Assembly: GCA_964453525.1 (NCBI GenBank)
Contig: CAYVOV010000032.1
Span: 1-18,178, forward strand
Direction of reading: 5' to 3'
Length of the DNA: 18,178 nucleotides
Source of the DNA: CAYVOV01 sp964453525
Lineage (GTDB): Bacteria > Chloroflexota > Dehalococcoidia > Dehalococcoidales > UBA2162
The notes under the pieces were generated by a model. It made no database searches. It saw only the letters and a list, made by a program, of their open reading frames with translations, and had not been told where the DNA came from. How positions within the stretch are numbered: position 1 is the stretch's first letter; each line of letters starts with the position of its first letter. This document shows, one piece after another, positions 1-7,262 of the stretch. A program made the position numbers and the translations under genes.

Positions 1-6
1 AATACG

Positions 7-303
7 ATGTACGCAGAGGTTATAAAGTTCAAGGTGAAATCCGGTCGTGAAGACGATACAAAAGCAGTAGCCTCAGATTTACTTAAGGAGCTCAAGAGTT
101 CCAAAGGGTTTGTAAGTGCGGTAATCTATCATGATGAAGAGGCGAACGAGTGGGGCAGAACAACGGTATGGGAAACCAGAGAAGACCAGGTTGCGTGGGT
201 AAACTCGATAACACCAGAACAACGAGAAAGGAATACGGAACCACTTGACGGGCCACTAGAGGTAAAAAGATGCGACGTTATTGGTTATGCCACGGCGGAT
301 TAA
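7..303 (+). CDS. Small ABM/dimeric alpha-beta barrel protein
   Basis: A 98-residue protein whose beta-alpha-beta-beta pattern resembles the antibiotic biosynthesis monooxygenase (ABM) family. It has an opening strand MYAEVIKFKVKSG, a helix around residues 18-33, strands around 35-43 (FVSAVIYHDE) and 48-56 (WGRTTVWET), then a C-terminal strand. Members are small homodimeric ferredoxin-like barrels that may act as heme- or quinone-oxidising enzymes or merely bind ligands, so the substrate cannot be named. The ATG lies 6 bases from the window edge, so the ribosome binding site is not visible and an upstream start cannot be excluded. It ends with TAA and is followed 57 bases later by a strong terminator, so it is probably the last gene of its transcript. 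Fold assignment is fairly sure; function is unknown. Confidence 0.75.
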   Translation: MYAEVIKFKVKSGREDDTKAVASDLLKELKSSKGFVSAVIYHDEEANEWGRTTVWETREDQVAWVNSITPEQRERNTEPLDGPLEVKRCDVIGYATAD

Positions 304-359
304 ATTCTTAGTCCCGGAGGCAGTACAAAGAAAAAGGAGCATAAACAGTGTCAGTAGAG

Positions 360-392
360 GAGAGCAGGAAAGTGTCTTCCTGCTCTCTTTTT
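360..392 (+). terminator. Rho-independent terminator after the ABM-like gene
   Basis: A perfect 11-base-pair stem (GAGAGCAGGAA at 360-370 pairing with TTCCTGCTCTC at 377-387) closes a 6-base loop and is followed by five T residues at 388-392. This is a textbook intrinsic terminator for + strand transcription. The stem overlaps a short GTG-started reading frame at 348. Confidence 0.9.
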
Positions 393-561
393 ATAGGCAC
401 TAACATTGGGATGTTAGTCCAATAATAAATATCAATAATAATATTCAATTTGGTGCGTTTTTATCACTACAGTACTCTGAATGCTAAAATATGACTGTGA
501 AAAAGAACGCACAGAAGAAAAAGAGACACAAGAAACCTAGAAAATTATACGGCCAGTCAGT

Positions 562-657
562 TCATCGCTGGCCTGAAAAGATGTTGTCTAAGTTTCCTTT
601 ATTCCACATCAGCAAACATTTTCGTGCTACCTCTTTATTAGTTTCTTCTATGCTCAT
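562..657 (-). pseudogene. N-terminal fragment of a SnoaL-like / ester cyclase gene
   Basis: On the - strand an ATG at 657 is preceded by AAAGGAG at good spacing. It opens a 31-codon frame beginning MSIEETNKEVARKCLLMWNK and continuing GNLDN before a TGA at 562. That opening matches the start of SnoaL-like polyketide/ester cyclases (NTF2 fold), where an N-terminal helix rich in E/N/K and R leads into a W-NKGNLD turn. The family is normally about 130-150 residues, so only the first fifth survives. The real ribosome binding site indicates this was once a working gene. The break lies beside an IS110 transposase remnant, which is a plausible cause of the damage. The longer + strand frame at 491-760 covers the same bases but has no recognisable character, so I treat it as spurious. 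Confidence 0.55.
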
Positions 658-802
658 GGTTTATACTCCTTTCATTAAGGTAATAAACTCATTGCATCGG
701 TATCAACAATTGCTGAAAACCATCGTCCGATGTTTTGAACCGCACGTTTGTTTCCCCTGACACTGCTTCGGTCTCCACTCGTGAACGCGGCGAGTGCCAT
801 GA

Positions 803-1237
803 CTAGTCGATGAGACTGAGGAAGGCAGGTATCTTTTATCGATAAGGGGGCTCCACTACATTGCTGTGGCCGGGCTGCTGGCGGAACTCGGCTGCTTCAA
901 ATCATATCGCAGTGCCAAGCAGATGATTAAGATGGCAGGAAGTAATCCCACGGAATCAGAATCGGCCGGTAAAAAGAGGTCATTGACACCGATGAGTAAA
1001 CAAGGACGGCCAGTATTAAGATATTGTGCTTGGACTTCGGTTATTCCGATGCTGAGATTTAACCCTGATTTCAAAGCTTGGGCAAAAGAGAGACGAGAAA
1101 GACCACTGCATGCAAACCCGCTCAATGGAAGAGAAGTAGTAGGTGCGGCACTCAACAAACTATTACGCCTGTCATTTGCCCTGGTAAAGAACAAGACTTT
1201 ATATGTATCGCCATATTCGATTCAAACACCAAGTTAG
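803..1237 (+). pseudogene. IS110/IS1111-family transposase, C-terminal domain remnant
   Basis: The open frame runs from just after a TGA at 800-802 to TAG at 1235. It encodes about 144 residues matching the Transposase_20 (IS116/IS110/IS902) domain: YLLSIRGLHYIAVAGLLAEL, then GCFKSYRSAKQMIKMAGSNP, then a segment with ESAGKK (region of the serine proposed as catalytic), SKQGRPVLRYCAW and a C-terminal helix KLLRLSFALV. The full protein is normally about 320-420 residues with an N-terminal RuvC-like DEDD domain. That half is absent and the upstream bases do not encode it, so this is a 5'-truncated dead copy. IS110 enzymes are DEDD recombinases guided by an element-encoded non-coding RNA; the structured sequence just downstream may be that RNA. 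Family assignment is confident; the left breakpoint is uncertain. Confidence 0.85.
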
Positions 1238-1250
1238 GAGGTAAATAATC

Positions 1251-1460
1251 TATCATCAGGTGGGCAGGGAGATACCGATCGCTATTTTGGGATCTCCGAC
1301 AAAACCGGAGTAAACCCGTGTACACAACATGGTACCCCTGCCTCCTGGCCAAACCCGTATGAGGTATGATGGGACTCCCGATAAAATCGGGATGATCCCG
1401 TATCTGAAAGCTAAGTTGGGAACCAGGTGAATTACCGGCTGGGGCTGCCCACCGATGTAA
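1251..1460 (+). ncRNA. Candidate IS1111-type bridge/seek RNA region
   Basis: This non-coding stretch directly follows the transposase remnant and is unusually rich in nested inverted repeats. GGTGGGCAG (1259-1267) can pair with CTGCCCACC (1445-1453), enclosing the region. GGCAGGG (1263-1269) can alternatively pair with CCCTGCC (1336-1342). Inside are two look-alike stem-loops with internal loops: GGG 1289-1291 / CCC 1315-1317 around CTCCG 1294-1298 / CGGAG 1306-1310; and GGG 1371-1373 / CCC 1397-1399 around TCCCGAT 1376-1382 / ATCGGGA 1386-1392. A weaker hairpin lies near 1422-1442. In the IS1111 group of IS110 elements the guide RNA is encoded downstream of the transposase and carries two internal loops that read donor and target DNA, and this layout resembles that. 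Structure is seen; identity is inferred. Confidence 0.5.
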
Positions 1461-1587
1461 AGAGAGATATAAGAATATTATCTGGAGTTATTGACCTTAG
1501 GGAATATAGTATGTTGTTCAATTAATGAAGCCTGTTTCTATAATTTCTGACACTTTTATGTATCATCTAAGAGCTTATCTGGTATGT

Positions 1588-1593
1588 TATAAT
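1588..1593 (+). promoter_or_regulatory. Putative -10 box for the sulfatase-like gene
   Basis: A consensus TATAAT lies 38 bases before the ATG at 1632. No good -35 box sits 16-18 bases upstream (ATCTAA is the closest), so support is only moderate. Confidence 0.4.
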
Positions 1594-1631
1594 TACTCTA
1601 CATTTCTGCAAATTATAGAAGGGAGAAAAAT

Positions 1632-3050
1632 ATGAACGTTATCTGGATAATATCTGATACTTTTCGGCGTGACTATATGGGCGCCTATGGTAACAAGACG
1701 ATTTACACGCCCTCCCTGGATGCACTGGCAGCTAAGTCAGTACGATTTGACAGTCACTACGCAGCATCATTCCCCACCATGCCGGCTCGCGCTGATTTCC
1801 TGACCGGTCGCTGGACGATGTCATTCATGAAGTGGTCCCCGCTTCCCAAGGATGAAGTAGTACTCGGTGAAATCCTTGCCAGCAAAGGCATCCATACCTC
1901 GGCGGTTGTGGATACTCCTTTTTATCTGCGTAATGCTATGGGTTACGATCGCGGCTTTCATACCTTTACCGAAGTCCCCGGACAGGTGCATCATCCTGTA
2001 ATACCCGGCGAGCCCCTCGGCCCCGAAATGATGCAATCTGACATTAATGCGCGTGAGATAGCCGCCCCATGGCACTTTGAATCCGATCGCTTTGCCCCTC
2101 GGACGTTTACCAAAGCGATGCAGTGGCTGACCTACCATTACAAGGAAGACTTTTTTCTCTACATAGATACCTGGGATCCCCACGAGTCATGGGACGCTCC
2201 CGACTATTACACGGAGCACTACTGGCCCGGATACGACGGTGAAATCCTGTTTCCTATCTACGGAAATTGGCATGATACGCCCGGATATACTGAAGAAAAG
2301 GTTAGAAAAATGATTGCCACCTACTGTGGTGAGGTGACAATGGTCGACACCTGGGTCGGTTACTTCCTGAGACAGGTGGAGAATATGGGGCTGATGGATA
2401 ATACGGCCATCATATTCACAACTGACCACGGCTTCTATTTCGGCGAACATGGCGGTATGATTGGAAAATCGGTTCTCGCCAGAGATCCGAATTTGAGCGA
2501 AGAAGCGGGATTCTGGGCAACCGGGCCGGGAGTCTGGTCACGCTCACCGTTATACCAGGAGTTGCTGGCTATCCCCCTCCTCATTTATATACCTGATGCC
2601 CCACCGGCGACTTATAGCGGTTTAACATCGGCAGTTGATTTGATGCCTACAGTTCTTGACATTATGGGACTTGAGGTACCACCCACAGTAGAGGGTAAGT
2701 CTCTACTACCGATGGTGAAGGACCAGACCCTGCCCGGCCGGGAGTATGCAGTCAGCGCACTCCCGTTCGTTAACGCCGGTGAAACGGTGCGGTCGGTTGA
2801 TGATGTGGAACGCAGGTCAGAATGGGCTTCTGGCGCAACTATCACCACTGACGAGTGGGCACTCATCTATGATGTTGAACCAGGTTTCTCAGAATTATAC
2901 AACATAAAAACAGATCCCAAGCAAGAGAAGAATGTGATTAAGAAGTATCCTGAGGTCGCCAGAGAGCTTCACTCATTATTCTCCAAGTTCATGAAAGATA
3001 TGAAGATGGCCGAATATCTTATCAAACCCCGTTCTACTCTGCGGCTGTAA
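1632..3050 (+). CDS. Sulfatase-superfamily hydrolase with Thr at the FGly position
   Basis: A 472-residue cytoplasmic protein (no signal peptide) of the alkaline-phosphatase/sulfatase superfamily. The first metal-binding strand is IIWSDT-like (D9), the nucleophile segment is SFPTMPARADFLTGR (residues 46-60), WDPHESW lies at 181-187 and the second metal motif TTDHGFYFGEHGG at 263-275 has D265 and H266; K279 may contact substrate. Classical sulfatases have C/S-X-P-S-R, where Cys or Ser is oxidised to formylglycine. Here the register reads T49-M50-P51-A52-R53, so formylglycine cannot form in the usual way and Thr may act directly, as in NPP-type phosphodiesterases. It may therefore hydrolyse a phosphoester or phosphonate rather than a sulfate ester. 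ATG is preceded by GGGAG at good spacing. No sulfatase-maturing enzyme is adjacent. Confidence 0.9.
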   Translation: MNVIWIISDTFRRDYMGAYGNKTIYTPSLDALAAKSVRFDSHYAASFPTMPARADFLTGRWTMSFMKWSPLPKDEVVLGEILASKGIHTSAVVDTPFYLRNAMGYDRGFHTFTEVPGQVHHPVIPGEPLGPEMMQSDINAREIAAPWHFESDRFAPRTFTKAMQWLTYHYKEDFFLYIDTWDPHESWDAPDYYTEHYWPGYDGEILFPIYGNWHDTPGYTEEKVRKMIATYCGEVTMVDTWVGYFLRQVENMGLMDNTAIIFTTDHGFYFGEHGGMIGKSVLARDPNLSEEAGFWATGPGVWSRSPLYQELLAIPLLIYIPDAPPATYSGLTSAVDLMPTVLDIMGLEVPPTVEGKSLLPMVKDQTLPGREYAVSALPFVNAGETVRSVDDVERRSEWASGATITTDEWALIYDVEPGFSELYNIKTDPKQEKNVIKKYPEVARELHSLFSKFMKDMKMAEYLIKPRSTLRL

Positions 3051-3385
3051 AATAAACAAACCATAATTGAATAATAGAAATAGAGGAATGAAGTCATCCA
3101 ACAATCAGTCATAAGGTAAAATTTCAAGAACTAGCACGTTTATCATCCCTCCTCCGGGCTGTAGTGTGAAAACTTATTATTTAACTTCAGCGTAAGACAG
3201 GATAGGGACTTTCCTTATTTCTGAAAACTAGGCTAGATTTTCCCCTTTCCCGAAGCATGGAAGTGGATCCTAGAGATTCCATGAGAAAAAAATCCTGTAA
3301 GATTTGGCATCCTTAACAATTAGTAAGCTTATTATGTTAGAATAACGAAAACTTGAATTCAGGAAACGTTATGTGAGGAATACCT
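3051..3385 (+). other. Intergenic region, possible promoter near its end
   Basis: This 335-base gap holds no convincing gene. No intrinsic terminator is evident after the hydrolase. Near its right end TTAACA (3313-3318) and TAGAAT (3338-3343) could form a promoter for the oxidoreductase, but the 19-base spacer is long, so this is weak. Confidence 0.3.
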
Positions 3386-4348
3386 ATGAAAGCGATTGTA
3401 TACACAAAATTTGGACCGCCGGATGTTCTGCAACTCAAAGAGGTTGAAAAACCTACTCCCAAGGACAATGAAGTACTAATAAGAATATATGCTACAACTG
3501 TAACGGCAGAGGATCCGGGAATGCGACGTACCCCAGGTCTCAATGGTCTCATAAAACCAAGAAATCCTATATTAGGTTTATATCTAGCCGGGGAAATCGA
3601 ATTGAAAGGTAAAGATGTAAAGTTGTTTAAGAAAGGCGATCAAGTTTATGCTGTTACCCTCTGGTTTGGTATGGGCGCTAACGCCGAGTATAAATGTATG
3701 CCTGAAGGAGGGCCGCTAGTAATGAAGCCGGCCAATATGACCTATGAGGAAGCCGTTGCCATCCTTCAGGGGGGCTTAACAGCATTACCTTTCCTCAGGG
3801 ATAAGGGAAATATCCAGAGCGGTCAAAAAGTTCTTGTCAATGGCGCTTCTGGCTCGGTAGGTACGGCTGCTGTACAGACTGCCAGGTACTTTGGGGCAGA
3901 AGTTACAGGGGTATGTAGTACCGCGAATTTAGAAATGGTTAAATCTATTGGTGCCGATAAGTTAATTGATTACACTAAAGAGGATTTTACTGAAAGCGGT
4001 GATACCTATGACATTATTTTCGACACGGTAGGTAAGAGTTCGTTTTCACGTTGTAAAAGCTCGCTAAAGCAAAAAGGAATCTATCTTACAACCGTCCCTA
4101 CACTAGCTATTTTTCCTCAGATGTTATGGACTTCAATTATAGGTAGGAAAAAGGCAATGATTGCATTCACAGGTTTGAGGTCAGCAAGCGCAAAGACTAA
4201 AGATCTAATCCGCCTCAAAGAGATTATCGAGGCGGGAAAGTTAAAATCGGTCATAGATAGAACATATCCCCTAGAACAGATGGCCGAAGCACACAGGTAT
4301 GTCGAAACAGGACACAAAAAGGGAAATGTAGTCATAACTGTGGAATAG
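3386..4348 (+). CDS. NAD(P)H-dependent quinone reductase / zinc-free MDR oxidoreductase
   Basis: A 320-residue medium-chain dehydrogenase/reductase of the quinone oxidoreductase type. The N-terminal GroES-like domain starts MKAIVYTKFGPPDVLQLKEV and contains GLYLAGEIELKG (residues 64-75). The hinge AILQGGLTALPFL (125-137) precedes the Rossmann nucleotide-binding motif NGASGSVGTAAVQTA (152-166). The GASGSVG form is typical of NADPH-preferring quinone reductases. The cysteine cluster and catalytic zinc ligands of alcohol dehydrogenases are missing, so it should be a zinc-independent enzyme reducing quinones or enones. The C-terminal end YPLEQMAEAHRYVETGHKKG is typical of the family. Length is normal and the ATG is preceded by GAGGA. 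It is followed after 28 bases by a membrane protein gene, probably co-transcribed. Confidence 0.92.
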   Translation: MKAIVYTKFGPPDVLQLKEVEKPTPKDNEVLIRIYATTVTAEDPGMRRTPGLNGLIKPRNPILGLYLAGEIELKGKDVKLFKKGDQVYAVTLWFGMGANAEYKCMPEGGPLVMKPANMTYEEAVAILQGGLTALPFLRDKGNIQSGQKVLVNGASGSVGTAAVQTARYFGAEVTGVCSTANLEMVKSIGADKLIDYTKEDFTESGDTYDIIFDTVGKSSFSRCKSSLKQKGIYLTTVPTLAIFPQMLWTSIIGRKKAMIAFTGLRSASAKTKDLIRLKEIIEAGKLKSVIDRTYPLEQMAEAHRYVETGHKKGNVVITVE

Positions 4349-4376
4349 AATAAAACAATTAGTGCAGCTTTTTCCT

Positions 4377-5042
4377 ATGACTATTGAAATTAGCCTATGC
4401 GGTTTTCTTTTTCTGTTTATTTTGGTTTTAAACATTGCAATGGCGGCATTTGGTAATAAAGTTGAAATAGATGGTATTAATTCAGCCACTAAATTGCAAA
4501 TAATAAACGAAAATCCAAATAAATTTAAAATCGGCATCGGTTTAGGTCTTATTGAACATCTTAGTATCATTGCACTTGCTATACTGTTGTTTGTTGTTTT
4601 TAGTCACTATAACATAATGCTTGGAATTGTTTGGACCGTCTTTCGAATAGGAGAGGGCTTGATCTTTGTTTATAACGAAACTAAATACTGGGAGCTTCTC
4701 AAAATTGCAAAACAATACTCAGTTACTAGTGGTGCTGAAAAAAATAGATTGAGTGATCTGGGTCATATCATCCTCAAATCAAAAAATTCTAGATATAATT
4801 TTGCCATAATCTTATTTTCAATTGGAACACTCGCATATTCAATCCTATTTGTTGCCTATGGAGTGGTACCACCATTTATTGGATGGCTAGGAATTGTTAC
4901 TGGTATTTCCTTAGGCTTTAGTAGTGGGATATTATTAGTAAAACCTACCTTGAAGGCCTTGTCAGCGTTTGGTCTAGTGGCTATTCTATTTGAAGTACTC
5001 ATCGGTGGACAGCTATTATTTTTTGGAATCATCAATCCATAG
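4377..5042 (+). CDS. DUF4386-like multi-pass membrane protein
   Basis: A 221-residue hydrophobic protein with about six membrane segments: near residues 5-23 (LCGFLFLFILVLNIAMA), 55-73 (HLSIIALAILLFVVF), 75-95, 140-158 (FAIILFSIGTLAYSILFVA), 161-185 and 195-217. The loop IGEGLIFVYNETKYWELLKI between segments 3 and 4 resembles the conserved region of the DUF4386 family, whose function is unknown. Two starts are possible: GTG at 4362, 13 bases after the preceding stop, or ATG at 4377; neither has a good ribosome binding site, which hints at coupling to the oxidoreductase upstream. The gene is more A+T-rich than its neighbours and probably forms a two-gene unit with the oxidoreductase. Confidence 0.75.
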   Translation: MTIEISLCGFLFLFILVLNIAMAAFGNKVEIDGINSATKLQIINENPNKFKIGIGLGLIEHLSIIALAILLFVVFSHYNIMLGIVWTVFRIGEGLIFVYNETKYWELLKIAKQYSVTSGAEKNRLSDLGHIILKSKNSRYNFAIILFSIGTLAYSILFVAYGVVPPFIGWLGIVTGISLGFSSGILLVKPTLKALSAFGLVAILFEVLIGGQLLFFGIINP

Positions 5043-5049
5043 TTTAGGA

Positions 5050-5077
5050 TATTTCCAAATACTACTTATTTCCAAAT
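5050..5077. repeat. Short direct repeat TATTTCCAAAT x2
   Basis: The 11-base sequence TATTTCCAAAT occurs at 5050-5060 and again at 5067-5077, a 17-base period, just after the membrane protein stop. Such phasing can mark a regulator site, but the region is A+T-rich and chance cannot be excluded. Confidence 0.4.
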
Positions 5078-5280
5078 TAGCAAACAAACTCTTATTAGAG
5101 CCCTAATCTGTAGAATAATTAACAATAAAAATTTCGAAAAATAAGTGATAAATAATTACACAAAATAGTAGATTGTTAAGCCAGTTAATAAACGTCCGTA
5201 ATGTCACGTTTACTCATAACATTTGGAAGGTAATACTCCCAAGTCAAATACTGTCTATACAAACAGATTGATTTATACGT

Positions 5281-5286
5281 TATAAT
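5281..5286 (+). promoter_or_regulatory. Putative -10 box for the ABC exporter operon
   Basis: A consensus TATAAT lies 74 bases before the GTG of the ATPase gene, inside an otherwise gene-free 317-base gap (5043-5359). No clear -35 element is present at the expected distance, so an activator may be needed or the box may be fortuitous. Confidence 0.35.
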
Positions 5287-5359
5287 ACTTGTTAGCTACG
5301 TCAGTAGAGATTTCTATGAATATTTAACTAAATCCGGTCACAGAAGGGGGCATGGTTAG

Positions 5360-6289
5360 GTGTTTGCGGTACATGTGGAGAATCTAGTCAAGACTTACGG
5401 TGACCAACGTGTGCTTGATGGAGTCAATCTTGATGTGACGGAGGGCGCGTTTTATGCTCTAATGGGACCAAACGGTTCTGGCAAGACCACACTTGCTTCA
5501 ATAATTGCTGCGGTGAAAACGCAAGATAGCGGTGTTGTTGAAGTCTATGGAAATAAGCCGGCACAGGCTAAGGAATTCATAGGTTATGTACCGCAGGAGA
5601 ATTTCTCCTCGCCCAAGCTTTCTGGAAGAGAAAACCTGGTGTATTTCGCTAATCTCCTGGGATACTCCCGCAACCGGGCAAATCAGCTGGTGTCTGAAAT
5701 GCTAAAAAGCGTTGGGCTTTTTGAAGAAGCGGATAAGAGAGTCGCTAAGTACTCTGGTGGGATGAGGAAAAGGTTAGAAGTTGCTACAGCAATCTTCCCT
5801 GGTATAAGAGTCCTCGTCTTGGATGAACCAACGACTAGACTTGACCCTGCCGCAAGAAGATCCTTTTTCAGTATAGTTCAAGAGATTATGGACAGGAAAA
5901 CCAGTATTATCTTGATTACTCATATCGGGAGTGATGCCGAGCTAGCCTCAAGAGTGGGGCTCATAGACAATGGTAAAATGATAGCCGAAGGCACTCCTGA
6001 TGAGCTTAAGAGACAACACGCTGTCGAGGATGTGATAACCGTGGAGACAGCTATGAAGACCGATAGTGTGCTCATATTGTTAAAGGACTACAGTATTAAT
6101 GGAAAGGTAGCAGAATCGGAGAATGGCTACAAGATTTACTCAAGAAATGGGGACAGAGCACTAGCAGATGTGGTAAGGAGTCTTGACCAAGCTGGGTACA
6201 AGGTAATGCGTATCGAAATGGCAAGACCAACCCTCGAAGACGTATTCTTTAGACTAACCGAAAGGAACCTACAGGAGGCTACTGAATAA
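5360..6289 (+). CDS. ABC transporter ATP-binding protein, DrrA-type
   Basis: A 309-residue ATPase subunit of an ABC-2 exporter. Walker A GPNGSGKTT is at residues 36-44, the Q-loop Q79 in YVPQE, the signature YSGGMRKRLE at 131-140, Walker B VLVLDE at 151-156 and the switch histidine H188 in LITH. A C-terminal extension of about 90 residues ending MARPTLEDVFFRLTERN is typical of DrrA-like drug/lipid exporters. The D-loop region reads EPTTRLDP with Arg160 where Gly is usual. The GTG at 5360 is chosen because AGGGGG stands at suitable distance; the nearby ATG at 5352 is out of frame. The stop codon abuts the permease start directly, so the two are translationally coupled. Exported substrate unknown. 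Confidence 0.93.
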   Translation: MFAVHVENLVKTYGDQRVLDGVNLDVTEGAFYALMGPNGSGKTTLASIIAAVKTQDSGVVEVYGNKPAQAKEFIGYVPQENFSSPKLSGRENLVYFANLLGYSRNRANQLVSEMLKSVGLFEEADKRVAKYSGGMRKRLEVATAIFPGIRVLVLDEPTTRLDPAARRSFFSIVQEIMDRKTSIILITHIGSDAELASRVGLIDNGKMIAEGTPDELKRQHAVEDVITVETAMKTDSVLILLKDYSINGKVAESENGYKIYSRNGDRALADVVRSLDQAGYKVMRIEMARPTLEDVFFRLTERNLQEATE

Positions 6290-7063
6290 TTGAAGCAGAT
6301 AACTGCAGCCTTCAATAAGACCATCAAGGAGTTGCTTAGGGAGAAGGTGGCACTGTTTTGGACTATAGCCTGGCCGATAATCTGGGTAATCATTGGGAGT
6401 TTCTCATTCACAGGTAGTGCCCCTCAAGAAGTAATTCCATATATTAAAGGTTCGATTACTATTTCAATGATGGTTTTTGCACTAATGATAGCCGGTATGT
6501 CTAATCTTCCTGCAAGTATCGCCGGCGACAGGGCGAATGGTCTACTTTCCAAACTCATATCAATGCCTATAAAACCTTACAAGGATTTCATTGGTAGAAT
6601 CTCTGCTGTGGTTATTCTTTCTTTCCTGGCAGCAGCCCTGGTTGTAGGGATTGGCATCGCAGTCGGTGCACGTTTCACGGGTACTGGGATCGAGATTCCA
6701 AAGGCGATTGGTTTCATCTTTTTGGTAATCTGTGCCTCTGCTGGAGCAGGGCTTATGGCTGGTACGTTGATTAAGAATCTTCAGGGCGCAATTATGACAG
6801 GGGTTGGCATCGCAGTGATAACATCTGCCATATCAGGCCTATTCGCTCCATACGAGGTTCTACCGGTGCCACTTCAAGTGTTTTCTCGAATCTATCCCAT
6901 TTCATCAGCACAGGCATCAATTGTGCACTTACTGGCTGGACCAGATATGGTCGCATATGATCCTTTAACTTCTGGGCAGATAGCTCTGACTATAGCTCTT
7001 TCTCTCACACTTCTCGTTGCCGGTACGGTCCTATATTCACGGCTTGGTTGGAAACTACAGTAG
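6290..7063 (+). CDS. ABC-2 type transporter permease
   Basis: A 257-residue permease with about six membrane segments: residues 22-40 (VALFWTIAWPIIWVIIGSF), 53-70 (SITISMMVFALMIAGMSN), 103-127 (ISAVVILSFLAAALVVGIGIAVGA), 138-158, 165-190 and 232-250. The loop SIAGDRANGLLSKLISMPI (75-93) is the amphipathic coupling region typical of ABC2_membrane proteins. It begins with TTG directly after the ATPase stop; AGGAGG at 6272-6277 supports this start. It should pair with the upstream ATPase to form a homodimeric exporter of hydrophobic compounds such as drugs or lipids. It is the last + strand gene before the strand switch. Confidence 0.92.
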   Translation: MKQITAAFNKTIKELLREKVALFWTIAWPIIWVIIGSFSFTGSAPQEVIPYIKGSITISMMVFALMIAGMSNLPASIAGDRANGLLSKLISMPIKPYKDFIGRISAVVILSFLAAALVVGIGIAVGARFTGTGIEIPKAIGFIFLVICASAGAGLMAGTLIKNLQGAIMTGVGIAVITSAISGLFAPYEVLPVPLQVFSRIYPISSAQASIVHLLAGPDMVAYDPLTSGQIALTIALSLTLLVAGTVLYSRLGWKLQ

Positions 7064-7192
7064 CTAATCAATCTCTGTAAAATATGAGTAAATAGCTCCC
7101 TGGGATACCAGCCTCCAGCTCCTGAGGCTATCTTAAGCATTGGAATGACTTGACAAGTGGTATCACTAATGGGGGCAGATCAGGGTTTTTAT

Positions 7193-7235
7193 AGGCCGTG
7201 CAGGTCTCGAACCTGCGACACCCTGATTAAAAGTC
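7193..7235 (-). other. tRNA-Lys(TTT) 3'-half fragment, likely integration (att) site
   Basis: Read on the - strand this stretch has the anticodon loop CTTTTAA with anticodon TTT, the 3' anticodon stem TCAGG, a variable loop, the T arm GCAGG-TTCGAGA-CCTGC and an acceptor 3' strand ACGGCC. It aligns well with the second half of a bacterial tRNA-Lys. The 5' half (acceptor GGCCGT and D arm) is not present upstream, where an HTH gene ends instead. A CACCCTGA just upstream could re-form the stem but is separated by about 10 extra bases. Islands that integrate into tRNA genes leave exactly such 3' halves, with recombination genes beside them. Confidence 0.65.
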
Positions 7236-7262
7236 TTGTGCCCTCAGGGTGCCGCAGCATTC

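Noticed and set aside
491..760. 89-codon + strand frame with a basic N-terminus
   Set aside because: No ribosome binding site or family resemblance; the opposite strand carries a recognisable SnoaL-like gene start in the same bases.
856..1194. 112-codon - strand frame over the transposase remnant
   Set aside because: Antisense shadow; the + strand frame matches the IS110 C-terminal domain throughout.
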